From Paraburkholderia dioscoreae (GTDB lineage: Bacteria > Pseudomonadota > Gammaproteobacteria > Burkholderiales > Burkholderiaceae), in assembly GCF_902459535.1 (NCBI RefSeq), contig NZ_LR699553.1, forward strand, positions 1,674,001 through 1,738,000: DNA of 64,000 nt, written 5' to 3'. The position numbers and the translations under genes are program-made. The notes beneath the pieces are model-generated. The model did not search any database and was not told the origin of the DNA. It saw only the letters and a program-made list of their open reading frames with translations. The first letter of the stretch is position 1; each line of letters begins with the position of its first letter. This document shows, in pieces, positions 34,134 through 41,346 of this stretch.

Positions 34134-35000
34134 ATGGAAAACCCGTTTGCAAGTGCCTGTCGCGTCAGGAGAAAACCTGTATCGACAACGGCGGGCGTGT
34201 CGGGATGTGGTGTTCGCTTCAATAGACAACTACACCCTGAAGAAAAGACGTTGGCGAAGCAGATCGCGGACAAGAGCGGCGGCACGTACACGCAGGCACA
34301 GGTCGAAGACCAGCTTCGTATCATGGGTGTAAGCGTGAATGGGACAAGTGAATCTGGCGCGCCGACTACACTTATTGGTCAAATGCCGACGGACCCGGGC
34401 GCACAATGGATATCGGGCGGGACGACGGCAGACGGCAAACCGATTCTGACGCAAGTCACGGCGCAGGCCGATCCGCAGTTGCAGTCGTATATTCTGGCCA
34501 ACTACAACAGCGCTTCGGCGGGTGGAGTGCCGAGCCAGTTCACGTATCAACAGACTGGAAGCGGCTCGATTAATATCACCGGTCCGTTCACGAAGTTCGA
34601 TAAGTCGGACGCGGACTTCATGCGGAATACGAGCGCCGACACGGCCTCAATGGTTTCTAACACTGCCGGATGGATCAGTTCTGCTGCGGCCACCGGCGCA
34701 GTATCACCGTCTCCATTGGCCCCTGCTTTCGGTGAAATTGCCTTTGGTGCTACGGTAGTAGGCATTGCCGCAGACGGGGTATCGCAACTGGTTCGGCCTA
34801 ACGTCGGACAGTACACATATCAAGGCGTAGTAGCACTAGCAGGCCAGATCGCAGCGGACCGCGCTCCGACAGCATCGTTGGTGGTCAATGGAGCCGCAAC
34901 GGCACTAAACAACGCTCCATATTCGACACAAATCCAAGATTGGATAACTCGTCAATCCAATTCGATATTCAATGTAAATGCGAATGGGACAAGGAAATGA
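34134..35000 (+). CDS. Displaced CdiA-CT2 toxin module (orphan) with element leader
   Basis: A 288-aa open frame: about 28 residues of the element leader, then R-F-N-R-Q-L-H-P-E-E-K and a CT of about 261 aa. The entry segment (A-K-Q-I-A-D-K-S-G-G-T-Y, V-N-G-T-S-E-S-G) resembles that of CT1, while the C-terminal half is unrelated. It contains hydrophobic stretches (A-F-G-E-I-A-F-G-A-T-V-V-G-I-A-A) that suggest membrane action; the toxin family is not recognised. Before unit insertion this was probably the native end of cdiA, giving a protein of about 3192 aa. Its stop overlaps the ATG of the next gene (ATGA). Confidence 0.75.
   Translation: MENPFASACRVRRKPVSTTAGVSGCGVRFNRQLHPEEKTLAKQIADKSGGTYTQAQVEDQLRIMGVSVNGTSESGAPTTLIGQMPTDPGAQWISGGTTADGKPILTQVTAQADPQLQSYILANYNSASAGGVPSQFTYQQTGSGSINITGPFTKFDKSDADFMRNTSADTASMVSNTAGWISSAAATGAVSPSPLAPAFGEIAFGATVVGIAADGVSQLVRPNVGQYTYQGVVALAGQIAADRAPTASLVVNGAATALNNAPYSTQIQDWITRQSNSIFNVNANGTRK
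34203..34236 (+). other. Right junction: unit 2 / displaced toxin module (attR-like)
   Basis: The unit end GGGATGTGGTGT meets TCGCTTCAATAGACAACTAC, coding R-F-N-R-Q-L. Joining the cdiA body (ending at 19969) to 34214 gives S-N-A-D-R-F-N-R-Q-L-H-P-E-E-K in frame, the expected pre-insertion sequence. Confidence 0.75.
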
Positions 35001-35266
35001 AATTTGTTGAGGCGGGAAATTTCTCTGGCTGGGTACGCATTACGTTGTTCGTGGTAGGCCTTACCGCATTTGGAATGAGCCTCGCGCTCGATTGGTTGCC
35101 GCGCGTGCCCAGGATGGCGGCTTTCCTGTTGGGCTTTGGGCTAATGGCTTTAGGCGGAATTTCTAGTCGCGCCCACATGCTTAACATCAAACCCTTCGAC
35201 AACAGCTACAAAAAGGCGCGCGAGAGCTACAAAACCGAAGACGATAAGCACGATGAACCGAAATGA
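34997..35266 (+). CDS. Candidate immunity protein for CT2, two membrane helices
   Basis: An 89-aa protein whose ATG overlaps the CT2 stop (ATGA) with a GGA just upstream. Two helices (I-T-L-F-V-V-G-L-T-A-F-G-M-S-L-A-L and M-A-A-F-L-L-G-F-G-L-M-A-L-G-G-I) are followed by a charged tail rich in K/E/D. Position and coupling to the toxin frame identify it as the likely CdiI for CT2. A membrane immunity protein fits an inner-membrane-acting toxin (inference). Confidence 0.7.
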   Translation: MKFVEAGNFSGWVRITLFVVGLTAFGMSLALDWLPRVPRMAAFLLGFGLMALGGISSRAHMLNIKPFDNSYKKARESYKTEDDKHDEPK

Positions 35267-35640
35267 AGCGAACGAAATTCGGCGTCGCACAGTTGATACT
35301 CCACCTGTCCTCGATCCTGCAGGTGGTGGCTGCGCTTATGGCGGCAACCTTAGTGGTTCCCCTTGGTTTCGCCCCGCAAGCCCCGACAACGCAGCGCGTC
35401 TCGACGACCAATAATGGGATCACCAAGATACTTTATTTTACTGTCGAGTACGCCTTGCTGGCTCGGTGCCTGAATCGCTGTACAGGCCTAGTCTGGCGCA
35501 TTGCTTCGGGCATATTCCTCATCAACACGGGCGTTGCTGCGCTAGCGACAGCTGCGCGACCCAACCTACATCCGGTATTGACGTGCGGCGTTGCCATCGC
35601 TGGCACAATTTCGGTGTGGAATGGTCGTGAGTTGGTCTGA
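35263..35640 (+). CDS. Polytopic membrane protein, second immunity-like gene after CT2
   Basis: A 125-aa protein coupled by ATGA to the preceding immunity candidate. It has about four hydrophobic segments (L-I-L-H-L-S-S-I-L-Q-V-V-A-A-L, I-L-Y-F-T-V-E-Y-A-L-L, A-S-G-I-F-L-I-N-T-G-V-A-A-L, V-L-T-C-G-V-A-I-A-G-T-I). I do not recognise it. It could be a second immunity protein or one left from a lost toxin module. Confidence 0.6.
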   Translation: MKRTKFGVAQLILHLSSILQVVAALMAATLVVPLGFAPQAPTTQRVSTTNNGITKILYFTVEYALLARCLNRCTGLVWRIASGIFLINTGVAALATAARPNLHPVLTCGVAIAGTISVWNGRELV

Positions 35641-35671
35641 AACGATGCAGGTGCAGCTGCGGGAAACAGAC

Positions 35672-36539
35672 ATGTACAACCGGCAACTACATCAGCCCGA
35701 AAAAAACGAAGGCACAGCAGATTGCAGCGGCGGCAAAGGATCAAGGGCTGATGAACCCTGATGGTTCGCCGATCACGGCGGCACAGATCGAAAACGCCAT
35801 GCGTGGGGCGAACAATAGCCAATATGGTGAGATCGCTGCGACGGGCGTCGTTGTGCCGTTGAACGCGGGTACGCCTGCGGGTGCGGTTTATGACACGGCC
35901 GGGATGAAGCTGGTGGCGGACAGCACGGGGAGTTATCTGGTGCAAGATCCGTCGATGTTGGCGACACCATCAAAAGCGCTGCAAGACTTGATTACCCAGA
36001 ACACGGGCGGCTCAAATTCGCCGTATAGCTGGAATGCGCCATCTACCCAAAATGCAGCCGGGCCAAGGATCGATGCTACTGGGCCGTTCACTCCGGCGGC
36101 AAATGGCTGCATTACGGCTGAATGTGCGGCCGGCATGCCCAACTCAGATCCACGCAGCAATCCCGACGTTACCGTGCAGGCGGGCTTTCACGTGCCGGTC
36201 TCTCCAGGAATTGCTGTCGGGCCGAATTTCTCGTACACGCCGAGCGATGATTCGGCTTCGCTTAAGCCGGACGTCACAATCGGTAGTTTGGGGGATTTCG
36301 GAGCGAGCATCAATTTTTCGGGCGATTCGCGTTATTCAGGTCCAACGTCGGTCGGGGTGGGCATTGGCAAATACTTTGGCGTCCAAGTAGTCCCGAGTAA
36401 TGTAACGGCGTGGCAGGAAAAATCCTGGTATGACGCGACGCGCTACATAAATGGTGTTTCAGTCGGTATCGGCGCGGGCTTCAGTACACCTGTCAACGCT
36501 TCGGTCGATCCGACCTATCAATCTCCGGTGAAGCGATGA
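35672..36539 (+). pseudogene. Orphan CdiA-CT3 toxin module, frameshifted
   Basis: Starts M-Y-N-R-Q-L-H-Q-P-E-K, then loses frame at a run of seven A (35700-35706). With six A the frame would read K-T-K-A-Q-Q-I-A-A-A-A-K and continue through the open frame from 35751 to the stop at 36539. The C-terminal half is glycine/serine-rich beta-type (V-S-V-G-I-G-A-G-F-S-T-P), different in sequence from CT1. About 30 nt upstream (A-G-A-A-A-G-N) resembles the cdiA pre-toxin region, with one base missing. It is either a decayed orphan or a homopolymer sequencing error. Confidence 0.7.
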
Positions 36540-36949
36540 AACCATTCTTTCAGACAACGCTTAGCCCTTCAGCAGGGGCGGTCGTGATTGGATTGCTGAT
36601 TGTCGGCGTAATTGTGGTCTTTGTTCTACTGCCCGCAATTTCGCGAATAGCTGATAGAAGCGCCGGCCAGCTTATTGCGCAAGCGCGCGTCATCGCATCG
36701 TTCGGTCAGTCGGCTTTCCGTTCAGGGGGCGCGTTTTATAGATTCAGCGTTTACGAGCAGCATCTTGTTGTGTGTTTTATAACTGCGCGGTCGTATTCCT
36801 ACAAAGACGTTCGGCTGGTACAGGAGAAGTATGTGCAACGGGGGAAATTGACGGTAGATCTAGAGGGTATTCGCGTTGTCCTGTGGGGCAATGCCGAGAG
36901 TCTTGAACGCTTAGCGACGGGCCTGTCCGAACGGATAGCAAATCAATGA
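36536..36949 (+). CDS. Candidate immunity protein for CT3
   Basis: A 137-aa protein whose ATG overlaps the CT3 stop (ATGA). One N-terminal membrane helix (A-G-A-V-V-I-G-L-L-I-V-G-V-I-V-V-F-V-L-L) is followed by a soluble domain of about 95 aa. The family is not recognised; immunity is inferred from position. Its stop in turn overlaps the ATG of the CT4 remnant. Confidence 0.65.
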   Translation: MKPFFQTTLSPSAGAVVIGLLIVGVIVVFVLLPAISRIADRSAGQLIAQARVIASFGQSAFRSGGAFYRFSVYEQHLVVCFITARSYSYKDVRLVQEKYVQRGKLTVDLEGIRVVLWGNAESLERLATGLSERIANQ

Positions 36950-37158
36950 CGGCGATAACGTTCGGTGCGACTCCTACGGGCGGTAGCAATACGGTTCGGT
37001 TCAACAGACAACTTCACCCGGATGAAAAGAGCGCGATAGCAAAACAGGCGAACGGCGACCAGGCGGAACAGGACAAACTGACAAAGGCGGCATGTCTCGC
37101 AGTGAAATGCTGGGCCGAGTATCCGCATTGTGTGGTGCGGGGCTTTGGTCATTTGTAG
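36946..37158 (+). pseudogene. Truncated orphan CdiA-CT4 module
   Basis: A 70-aa frame: a short leader (M-T-A-I-T-F-G-A-T-P-T-G-G-S-N-T), then V-R-F-N-R-Q-L-H-P-D-E-K and the start of an entry domain (Q-A-E-Q-D-K-L-T-K-A-A-C). It then hits a stop with no toxin domain left. Shortly downstream a degraded N-I-Q-A-W-stop resembles the G-I-K-W end of CT1, so the middle was probably deleted. The leader also ends in GTTCGG before the motif, like the mobile unit's right end. Confidence 0.65.
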
Positions 37159-37224
37159 TTGCGGGGCTCTGCCGAATAATATTCAAGCTTGGTGACAATG
37201 AGTCCATGCTGTGGGTTGGTAACT

Positions 37225-37347
37225 ATGGTTGGTATTCCTGGCTCAACGCCTAAAACAAGAGGCCAGAAAATAGTGGGTGCGGTTGTCTTCACGGCGCTGA
37301 TGAGCTTCATCGCGTACGTGGTGGTAAAGAATATCTTCTTTAGCTGA
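37225..37347 (+). CDS. 40-aa immunity candidate, divergent homologue
   Basis: Same length and layout as 20719-20841: M-V-G-I-P-G-S-T-P-K-T-R, one membrane helix (V-V-F-T-A-L-M-S-F-I-A-Y-V-V-V), ending K-N-I-F-F-S. The substitutions are mostly conservative, which suggests selection on the protein. It is followed by a terminator and a broken symE in the same order as in the 7122-bp unit. Confidence 0.65.
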   Translation: MVGIPGSTPKTRGQKIVGAVVFTALMSFIAYVVVKNIFFS

Positions 37348-37350
37348 AAC

Positions 37351-37384
37351 AACAAACCCGGCCTTGCGCCGGGTCTGTTGTTTA
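37351..37384. terminator. Terminator after divergent 40-aa gene
   Basis: Hairpin with CCCGGC/GCCGGG core flanked by AACAAA and TTGTTT. It is equivalent in position and sequence type to the terminators at 20845 and 27967. Confidence 0.75.
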
Positions 37385-37393
37385 TGGGGTCAT

Positions 37394-37645
37394 TCAGTCC
37401 GGCATGATGACGAGCCTGCGCTGGACTGCCATGACCGGGAAGCTATCAGTTGGGCAGCGACTACTGGCGGCCATAGCGGCCGTCGTGCGTGATGTGATGC
37501 TCGCAGCGGTCGAGCAACGCTTCGACACGACGCCGGCAAGTGCACCCATCGAATGGCTGTCCGGGCAGGAGTCCCATGTATTCGAGCATCGCGTCGGTGA
37601 CCTGCATCCACGGAAAAGCAGTCCGTTTGCCCTGTTCGTACGGGA
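37394..37645 (-). pseudogene. Degenerate symE-like gene
   Basis: The reverse strand encodes F-P-W-M-Q-V-T-D-A-M-L-E-Y-M-G-L-L-P-G-Q and, in a separate frame, R-R-L-V-I-M-P-D-stop. These are the middle and end of the SymE-like protein of the unit. About 100 extra bases separate the two parts. It marks the remains of an older related unit. Confidence 0.7.
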
Positions 37646-37920
37646 TGTGATCGCGGCGCGGGATGTGACAGGCAAGGCTGCGAGCGCCACGCCCGATGCG
37701 GCGACGGGTACGAATCACCATGACGAGACGCAGGAGACGAAGACGAGCGGCGTCACGCTCGGGCTGGGCGGTAGTGCAGGGGGATGCGATCAATAACACG
37801 ATCCAGCAGTCGCAGGCGGCTGCTAGCAGTCAGGATGAACGGGCTCAGGGCCCTCTCTGCGCACGATTGCCGCAGTCGGCAACGCCGGCAGCGCGGTCGG
37901 GTCGCCGGCGGGTGGCGGTG
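37644..37920 (+). pseudogene. Displaced internal fragment of cdiA
   Basis: Strongly similar over about 275 bp to cdiA 18206-18478, including V-I-A-A-R-D-V-T-G-K-A-A-S and G-T-N-H-H-D-E-T-Q-E-T-K-T-S. It carries small indels that break the frame. A relic of an older, deleted cdiA copy or of a recombination event. Confidence 0.85.
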
Positions 37921-38399
37921 ATCGCCAGATTCATACGTTGCCAACAGCAAACAGGCATTCCCGAGCACAGACGTGAGTCCAAATGCCGCAAGCACACACG
38001 ACAGCACTGCAAAGCCTTATTGGACCAATCCGTAACAGAGGCGACGACCGCTGCTCCACCTATCAACAGCGCAATTAGCGCACAGTTTTCGGCCAGGAAG
38101 ATTTATTATTACGGTCCGATTACTTCCGGGGCGGTGTTTAACCTTAACGCAGCAAGAGCAGTATCTAAATATTCACGCCGCATACCGAAGCGACCGTCAC
38201 GTTCACGCCGATAAAGCAATAGAAATGAACAAGCTCGTCGGGCTGGATAAGTCAATCGCTCTCGACTGCACGTTTCACGTAGGCCAACCCCTTTAAAAGC
38301 CGACGAAGTGATCGTCATTCCTTGCCGCACAAGGGGTTAGAGTGCAATCCCATTTCACATTCCAGCCGGAGAGCCAATGATAATAAAGGAGGCGCAATA
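37921..38399. other. Degenerate region upstream of the lipoprotein gene
   Basis: No intact gene recognised. Reverse-strand pieces in different frames encode hydrophobic segments (A-L-I-A-L-L-I-G-G-A-A-V-V-A-S-V and V-L-A-A-F-G-L-T-S-V-L-G-N-A), which may be a decayed membrane protein, perhaps an old immunity gene. The right end should contain the promoter of the lipoprotein-cdiB pair. Confidence 0.4.
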
Positions 38400-39029
38400 A
38401 TGCGCACATTGACAGCAGGTATCCTCTTCACCTTCGCATTCACCGCCGGATGCGCGCCAGCGCATTACGTCACAACTGGAACTCCCGACTACGATCCTCG
38501 TATTTCAGCACGTGTGCGTATCAAGTCGGGCAACGACCAGCAAGCCGCGTCGTTCAGAGTGGGGGCGTGCTACTCCAATGCATGGGAAAGCGACCCACAG
38601 CGAGTCAATGTCGACGACGGTTTCATGGCGCGCTACAAATACTCGTCACGCAGCGTCGTGATTGGCATGCCACAGAGTCCCCGGCCCTGGATGCGTGTCG
38701 AAGGTCTGCGTTTCAAGGACATGATCCGGGAATACGTGATTCCGGCCGGGCAGCCGATCACGTTGGCGCTGAGTACGGCCGGGGACGCAGGCGGCAAATA
38801 CGGCGGCTATTCGTGGTCCTGCAAGCCGCACGAGATGACCTTCACGCCGATCGCCGGCCAGGATTACGACGCGTATCTGCTTTTGCAGGACGAAGGGCGT
38901 AGGGCCCCGAACTGCTCGATCGAGGTTCGCCACATCGACGCCAGTGGACTGGACGAACCTGTTGAAACGCAGTACGCATCCAGGTGTCCGTCGTCGGGCA
39001 CAGAGACCGCGCCAAAACGGGGGCCGTGA
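38400..39029 (+). CDS. Putative lipoprotein between the toxin array and cdiB
   Basis: A 209-aa protein with a signal sequence and lipobox F-T-A-G-C at about residues 15-19, so probably a lipoprotein. The mature domain contains several cysteines (C-Y-S-N, S-C-K-P, N-C-S) and a beta-rich pattern; no family was recognised. A GGAGG site 8 nt before the ATG at 38400 is strong. It is followed after 48 nt by cdiB, so they are probably co-transcribed. Burkholderia CDI loci can carry a small lipoprotein (BcpO) before the transporter gene, but this one is much longer and similarity to BcpO is not evident. Confidence 0.7.
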   Translation: MRTLTAGILFTFAFTAGCAPAHYVTTGTPDYDPRISARVRIKSGNDQQAASFRVGACYSNAWESDPQRVNVDDGFMARYKYSSRSVVIGMPQSPRPWMRVEGLRFKDMIREYVIPAGQPITLALSTAGDAGGKYGGYSWSCKPHEMTFTPIAGQDYDAYLLLQDEGRRAPNCSIEVRHIDASGLDEPVETQYASRCPSSGTETAPKRGP

Positions 39030-39077
39030 AAAGCGTCACGCAGTCAGATCAATAATAACCAGTAGAGAACAAGACCA

Positions 39078-40832
39078 ATGCAACACTTACGCGTTGCGAG
39101 AGCACTGTCGGCAGGAGTGACGCTGACGGCTTTCGGCGTTTCGGCGCAAACGTCGCCGCCTTTACCCGATTTTGCAAATGCCGCACGCAGCGCGGCGCAG
39201 CAACAGCAACTCATCGAGCAGCAACGACAAGCCCAGGAGCGCGCCCAGGCGGTCAATGCGCCCGTCGTCCGCGCAGGTACGCCCAAGGCCGCCGGCTGGC
39301 CTGAACTGCCTGCCGGGACTCCCTGCTTCCGCATCCAGTCATTCGTTCTGGACATACCGGAGACCTTGCCCGATGCCGTTCGTGCACAAGCCGCCTCGGC
39401 GCTGCCGCAGGACCGCTTTGCCTTTGCCCGCGAATGGCTCGATCACTACAGCGGACAATGCGTCGGCAAGCAGGGCGTCGAGTTGATCGTCAAGGGCCTC
39501 GCGCAGGTGATTCTCAGCCGGGGCTACATCACCACGCGCGTCCTTGTCCCGGAACAGGACCTGTCGAAAGGCACGCTGCGCTTCTCGCTCGTGCCCGGTG
39601 TTATTCGCCAGTTACGCTTCGCCGACTCCGCAACGCGTGGCACGTGGAAGTCGGCATTTCCGGCACGCGGCGGCGATCTGCTCGACCTGCGCGATCTCGA
39701 ACAGGGACTCGAACAGATGAAGCGCGTCGCGAGTCAGGATGTCGACATGCAGGTCGTGCCGACCGGAACACCGGGCGAGAGCGATGTGGAGATCACCGTA
39801 AAACGCACAAAGCCGTGGAGCGTCGTTGCTTCCGTCGACAACTCAGGCACGCGGGCCACCGGCAAGCTGCAAGGCAACCTCGGCGTCGGCATCGACAATC
39901 CACTCGGACTGAACGACATATTCAACGTGGGCGCGAATCAGGACCTCGAACTGGGAGACAAAAGCCTCGGCTCGCACGGCTGGAACGGCTCCTATTCGGT
40001 TCCCTGGGGTTACTGGACGGCTACGCTCTTCGGCAACACGAATACTTATTACCAGCAGATCGCTGCGGTGAACCAGACGTTTGTATCAAGCGGCAATTCA
40101 CAGATAGCAGGGCTGAAACTGCAACGTGTGTTGCGCCGCAGCCAGGACGACGTGTTCGGCTTTGAGGCGCAACTGACCAAACGCTGGGGCGCAAGCTTCA
40201 TCGAGGACACCGAAATTCCGCAGCAGCATCGCGACAACACGTTCATCGAGGCAGGGCTGACCGACCGCCACTACTTCGGCGCCGCACAGTTCGACGGCAC
40301 GCTGGCCTACCGGGAGGGCATCGGCTGGCTCGGTGCGATGCCCGATACGGCGAACGGCCCGACGTACCGCTTTCACATGGCCGTGTTCGATGCGAACCTG
40401 TCGGTGCCGTTTTCTGTCGCGAGCCAGAGCCTGCGATATGTGACGACCTTTCACGGTCAGTTCACGAACAACACGCTGAACTACATCGATGACCTGACCA
40501 TCGGCAGCCGCTACACGGTGCGCGGCTTCGACGGGGAAACGCTGCTCGCGGCGGAGCGCGGTTTTTACTGGCGAAACGAACTCCAGCTGCCGATCGGCCA
40601 GACGCGACATTCGTTCTATGCGGGTATCGACTATGGCCAGGTTTTCGGCCCCAGTACCGCCTTTCTCGCGGGCACGCAACTGGCGGGCGCAGTGATCGGT
40701 CTGCGCGGGAGCATGCCGGCTCGTCTCGGCAGCTTAGCGTACGACCTTTTCGCCGGTACGCCGATTTACAAGCCGTCGGGATTTCCGACCGCGCGAGTCT
40801 CCGCGGGTTTTCAGTTGACCGCACAGTTCTAG
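39078..40832 (+). CDS. cdiB: CdiB two-partner secretion outer-membrane transporter
   Basis: A 584-aa TpsB/Omp85-type protein: signal peptide (ending about V-S-A-Q), Gln-rich plug helix region (A-A-Q-Q-Q-Q-L-I-E-Q-Q), POTRA domains from about F-R-I-Q-S-F-V-L-D-I, and a beta-barrel with the lid-loop motif V-R-G-F-D-G-E and a terminal Phe (L-T-A-Q-F). It exports CdiA to the cell surface by recognising the TPS domain. It appears intact although 18 kb now separate it from the end of cdiA. Confidence 0.9.
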   Translation: MQHLRVARALSAGVTLTAFGVSAQTSPPLPDFANAARSAAQQQQLIEQQRQAQERAQAVNAPVVRAGTPKAAGWPELPAGTPCFRIQSFVLDIPETLPDAVRAQAASALPQDRFAFAREWLDHYSGQCVGKQGVELIVKGLAQVILSRGYITTRVLVPEQDLSKGTLRFSLVPGVIRQLRFADSATRGTWKSAFPARGGDLLDLRDLEQGLEQMKRVASQDVDMQVVPTGTPGESDVEITVKRTKPWSVVASVDNSGTRATGKLQGNLGVGIDNPLGLNDIFNVGANQDLELGDKSLGSHGWNGSYSVPWGYWTATLFGNTNTYYQQIAAVNQTFVSSGNSQIAGLKLQRVLRRSQDDVFGFEAQLTKRWGASFIEDTEIPQQHRDNTFIEAGLTDRHYFGAAQFDGTLAYREGIGWLGAMPDTANGPTYRFHMAVFDANLSVPFSVASQSLRYVTTFHGQFTNNTLNYIDDLTIGSRYTVRGFDGETLLAAERGFYWRNELQLPIGQTRHSFYAGIDYGQVFGPSTAFLAGTQLAGAVIGLRGSMPARLGSLAYDLFAGTPIYKPSGFPTARVSAGFQLTAQF

Positions 40833-41001
40833 ACCCCTGGGCGTTTGTCAGTCCCACCGTTCGGATCTATAGCCATAGCGCGCTTGCATGCCCTTTGACA
40901 CCTGGTCTGTGCCCATTGCAAGCCGAGTGCAAGCTCGGTGGGCGTAGAATGCCGCCTTCCCAGACCCCATCCGCGACAGCCTCGCGAACCGAGCCCGCCT
41001 C

Positions 41002-41211
41002 ATGAACAAACCGCCGCGCAAGAAGAACCCGACCTTTGGCATTGCTGTCTTCATCGTGGTCGCGGTACTGCTGGTGATCGCCACGCTCTTCTATAACGCC
41101 ATCAAGGAAAAGCACGATTTCGACAGCCAGAACGAACCGGCACCGTCGATTTCATCGGACGCGGCGGCAGCGGCCACCGCGGCGAAGCCGGCAAGCGGCG
41201 CGGCTCAGTAA
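41002..41211 (+). CDS. Small single-pass membrane protein
   Basis: A 69-aa protein: basic N-terminus (M-N-K-P-P-R-K-K-N-P), one membrane helix (F-G-I-A-V-F-I-V-V-A-V-L-L-V-I-A-T-L-F) and an Ala/Ser-rich tail. No family recognised and no clear ribosome binding site. It is convergent with the FUSC gene. Confidence 0.5.
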   Translation: MNKPPRKKNPTFGIAVFIVVAVLLVIATLFYNAIKEKHDFDSQNEPAPSISSDAAAAATAAKPASGAAQ

Positions 41212-41346
41212 GACTGCACGCACTCTGGTTTGAGCATCGCGCCTGATCGTCGAGCGACGCTCGCCGCCAGGCAAAACGCCGACCTATCCAAAACGTAAGA
41301 GCACACCGGCCGCACAACGCGAGATGTCGGCTCACGCCACGCCGTT

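Larger units (their letters stand above)
27092..34213 (+). mobile_element. Toxin-carrying mobile unit, copy 2 (7122 bp)
   Basis: Direct repeat of 19970-27091 at a constant 7122-bp offset with the same gene order and identical proteins. It may come from a second insertion at the same site or from unequal recombination. An assembly error cannot be excluded from sequence alone, but the right junction of this copy differs (it joins CT2), so at least one real unit with defined ends exists. Confidence 0.82.

Noticed and set aside
19970..34213. IS-flanked composite transposon explaining the toxin duplication
   Set aside because: No DDE transposase, terminal inverted repeats or target-site duplications were found at the unit ends; the only recombinase is a tyrosine recombinase.
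37696..38214. 172-aa forward open frame after the CDI array
   Set aside because: It begins within the out-of-frame cdiA fragment, has no ribosome site, and continues into sequence with no coding signal.
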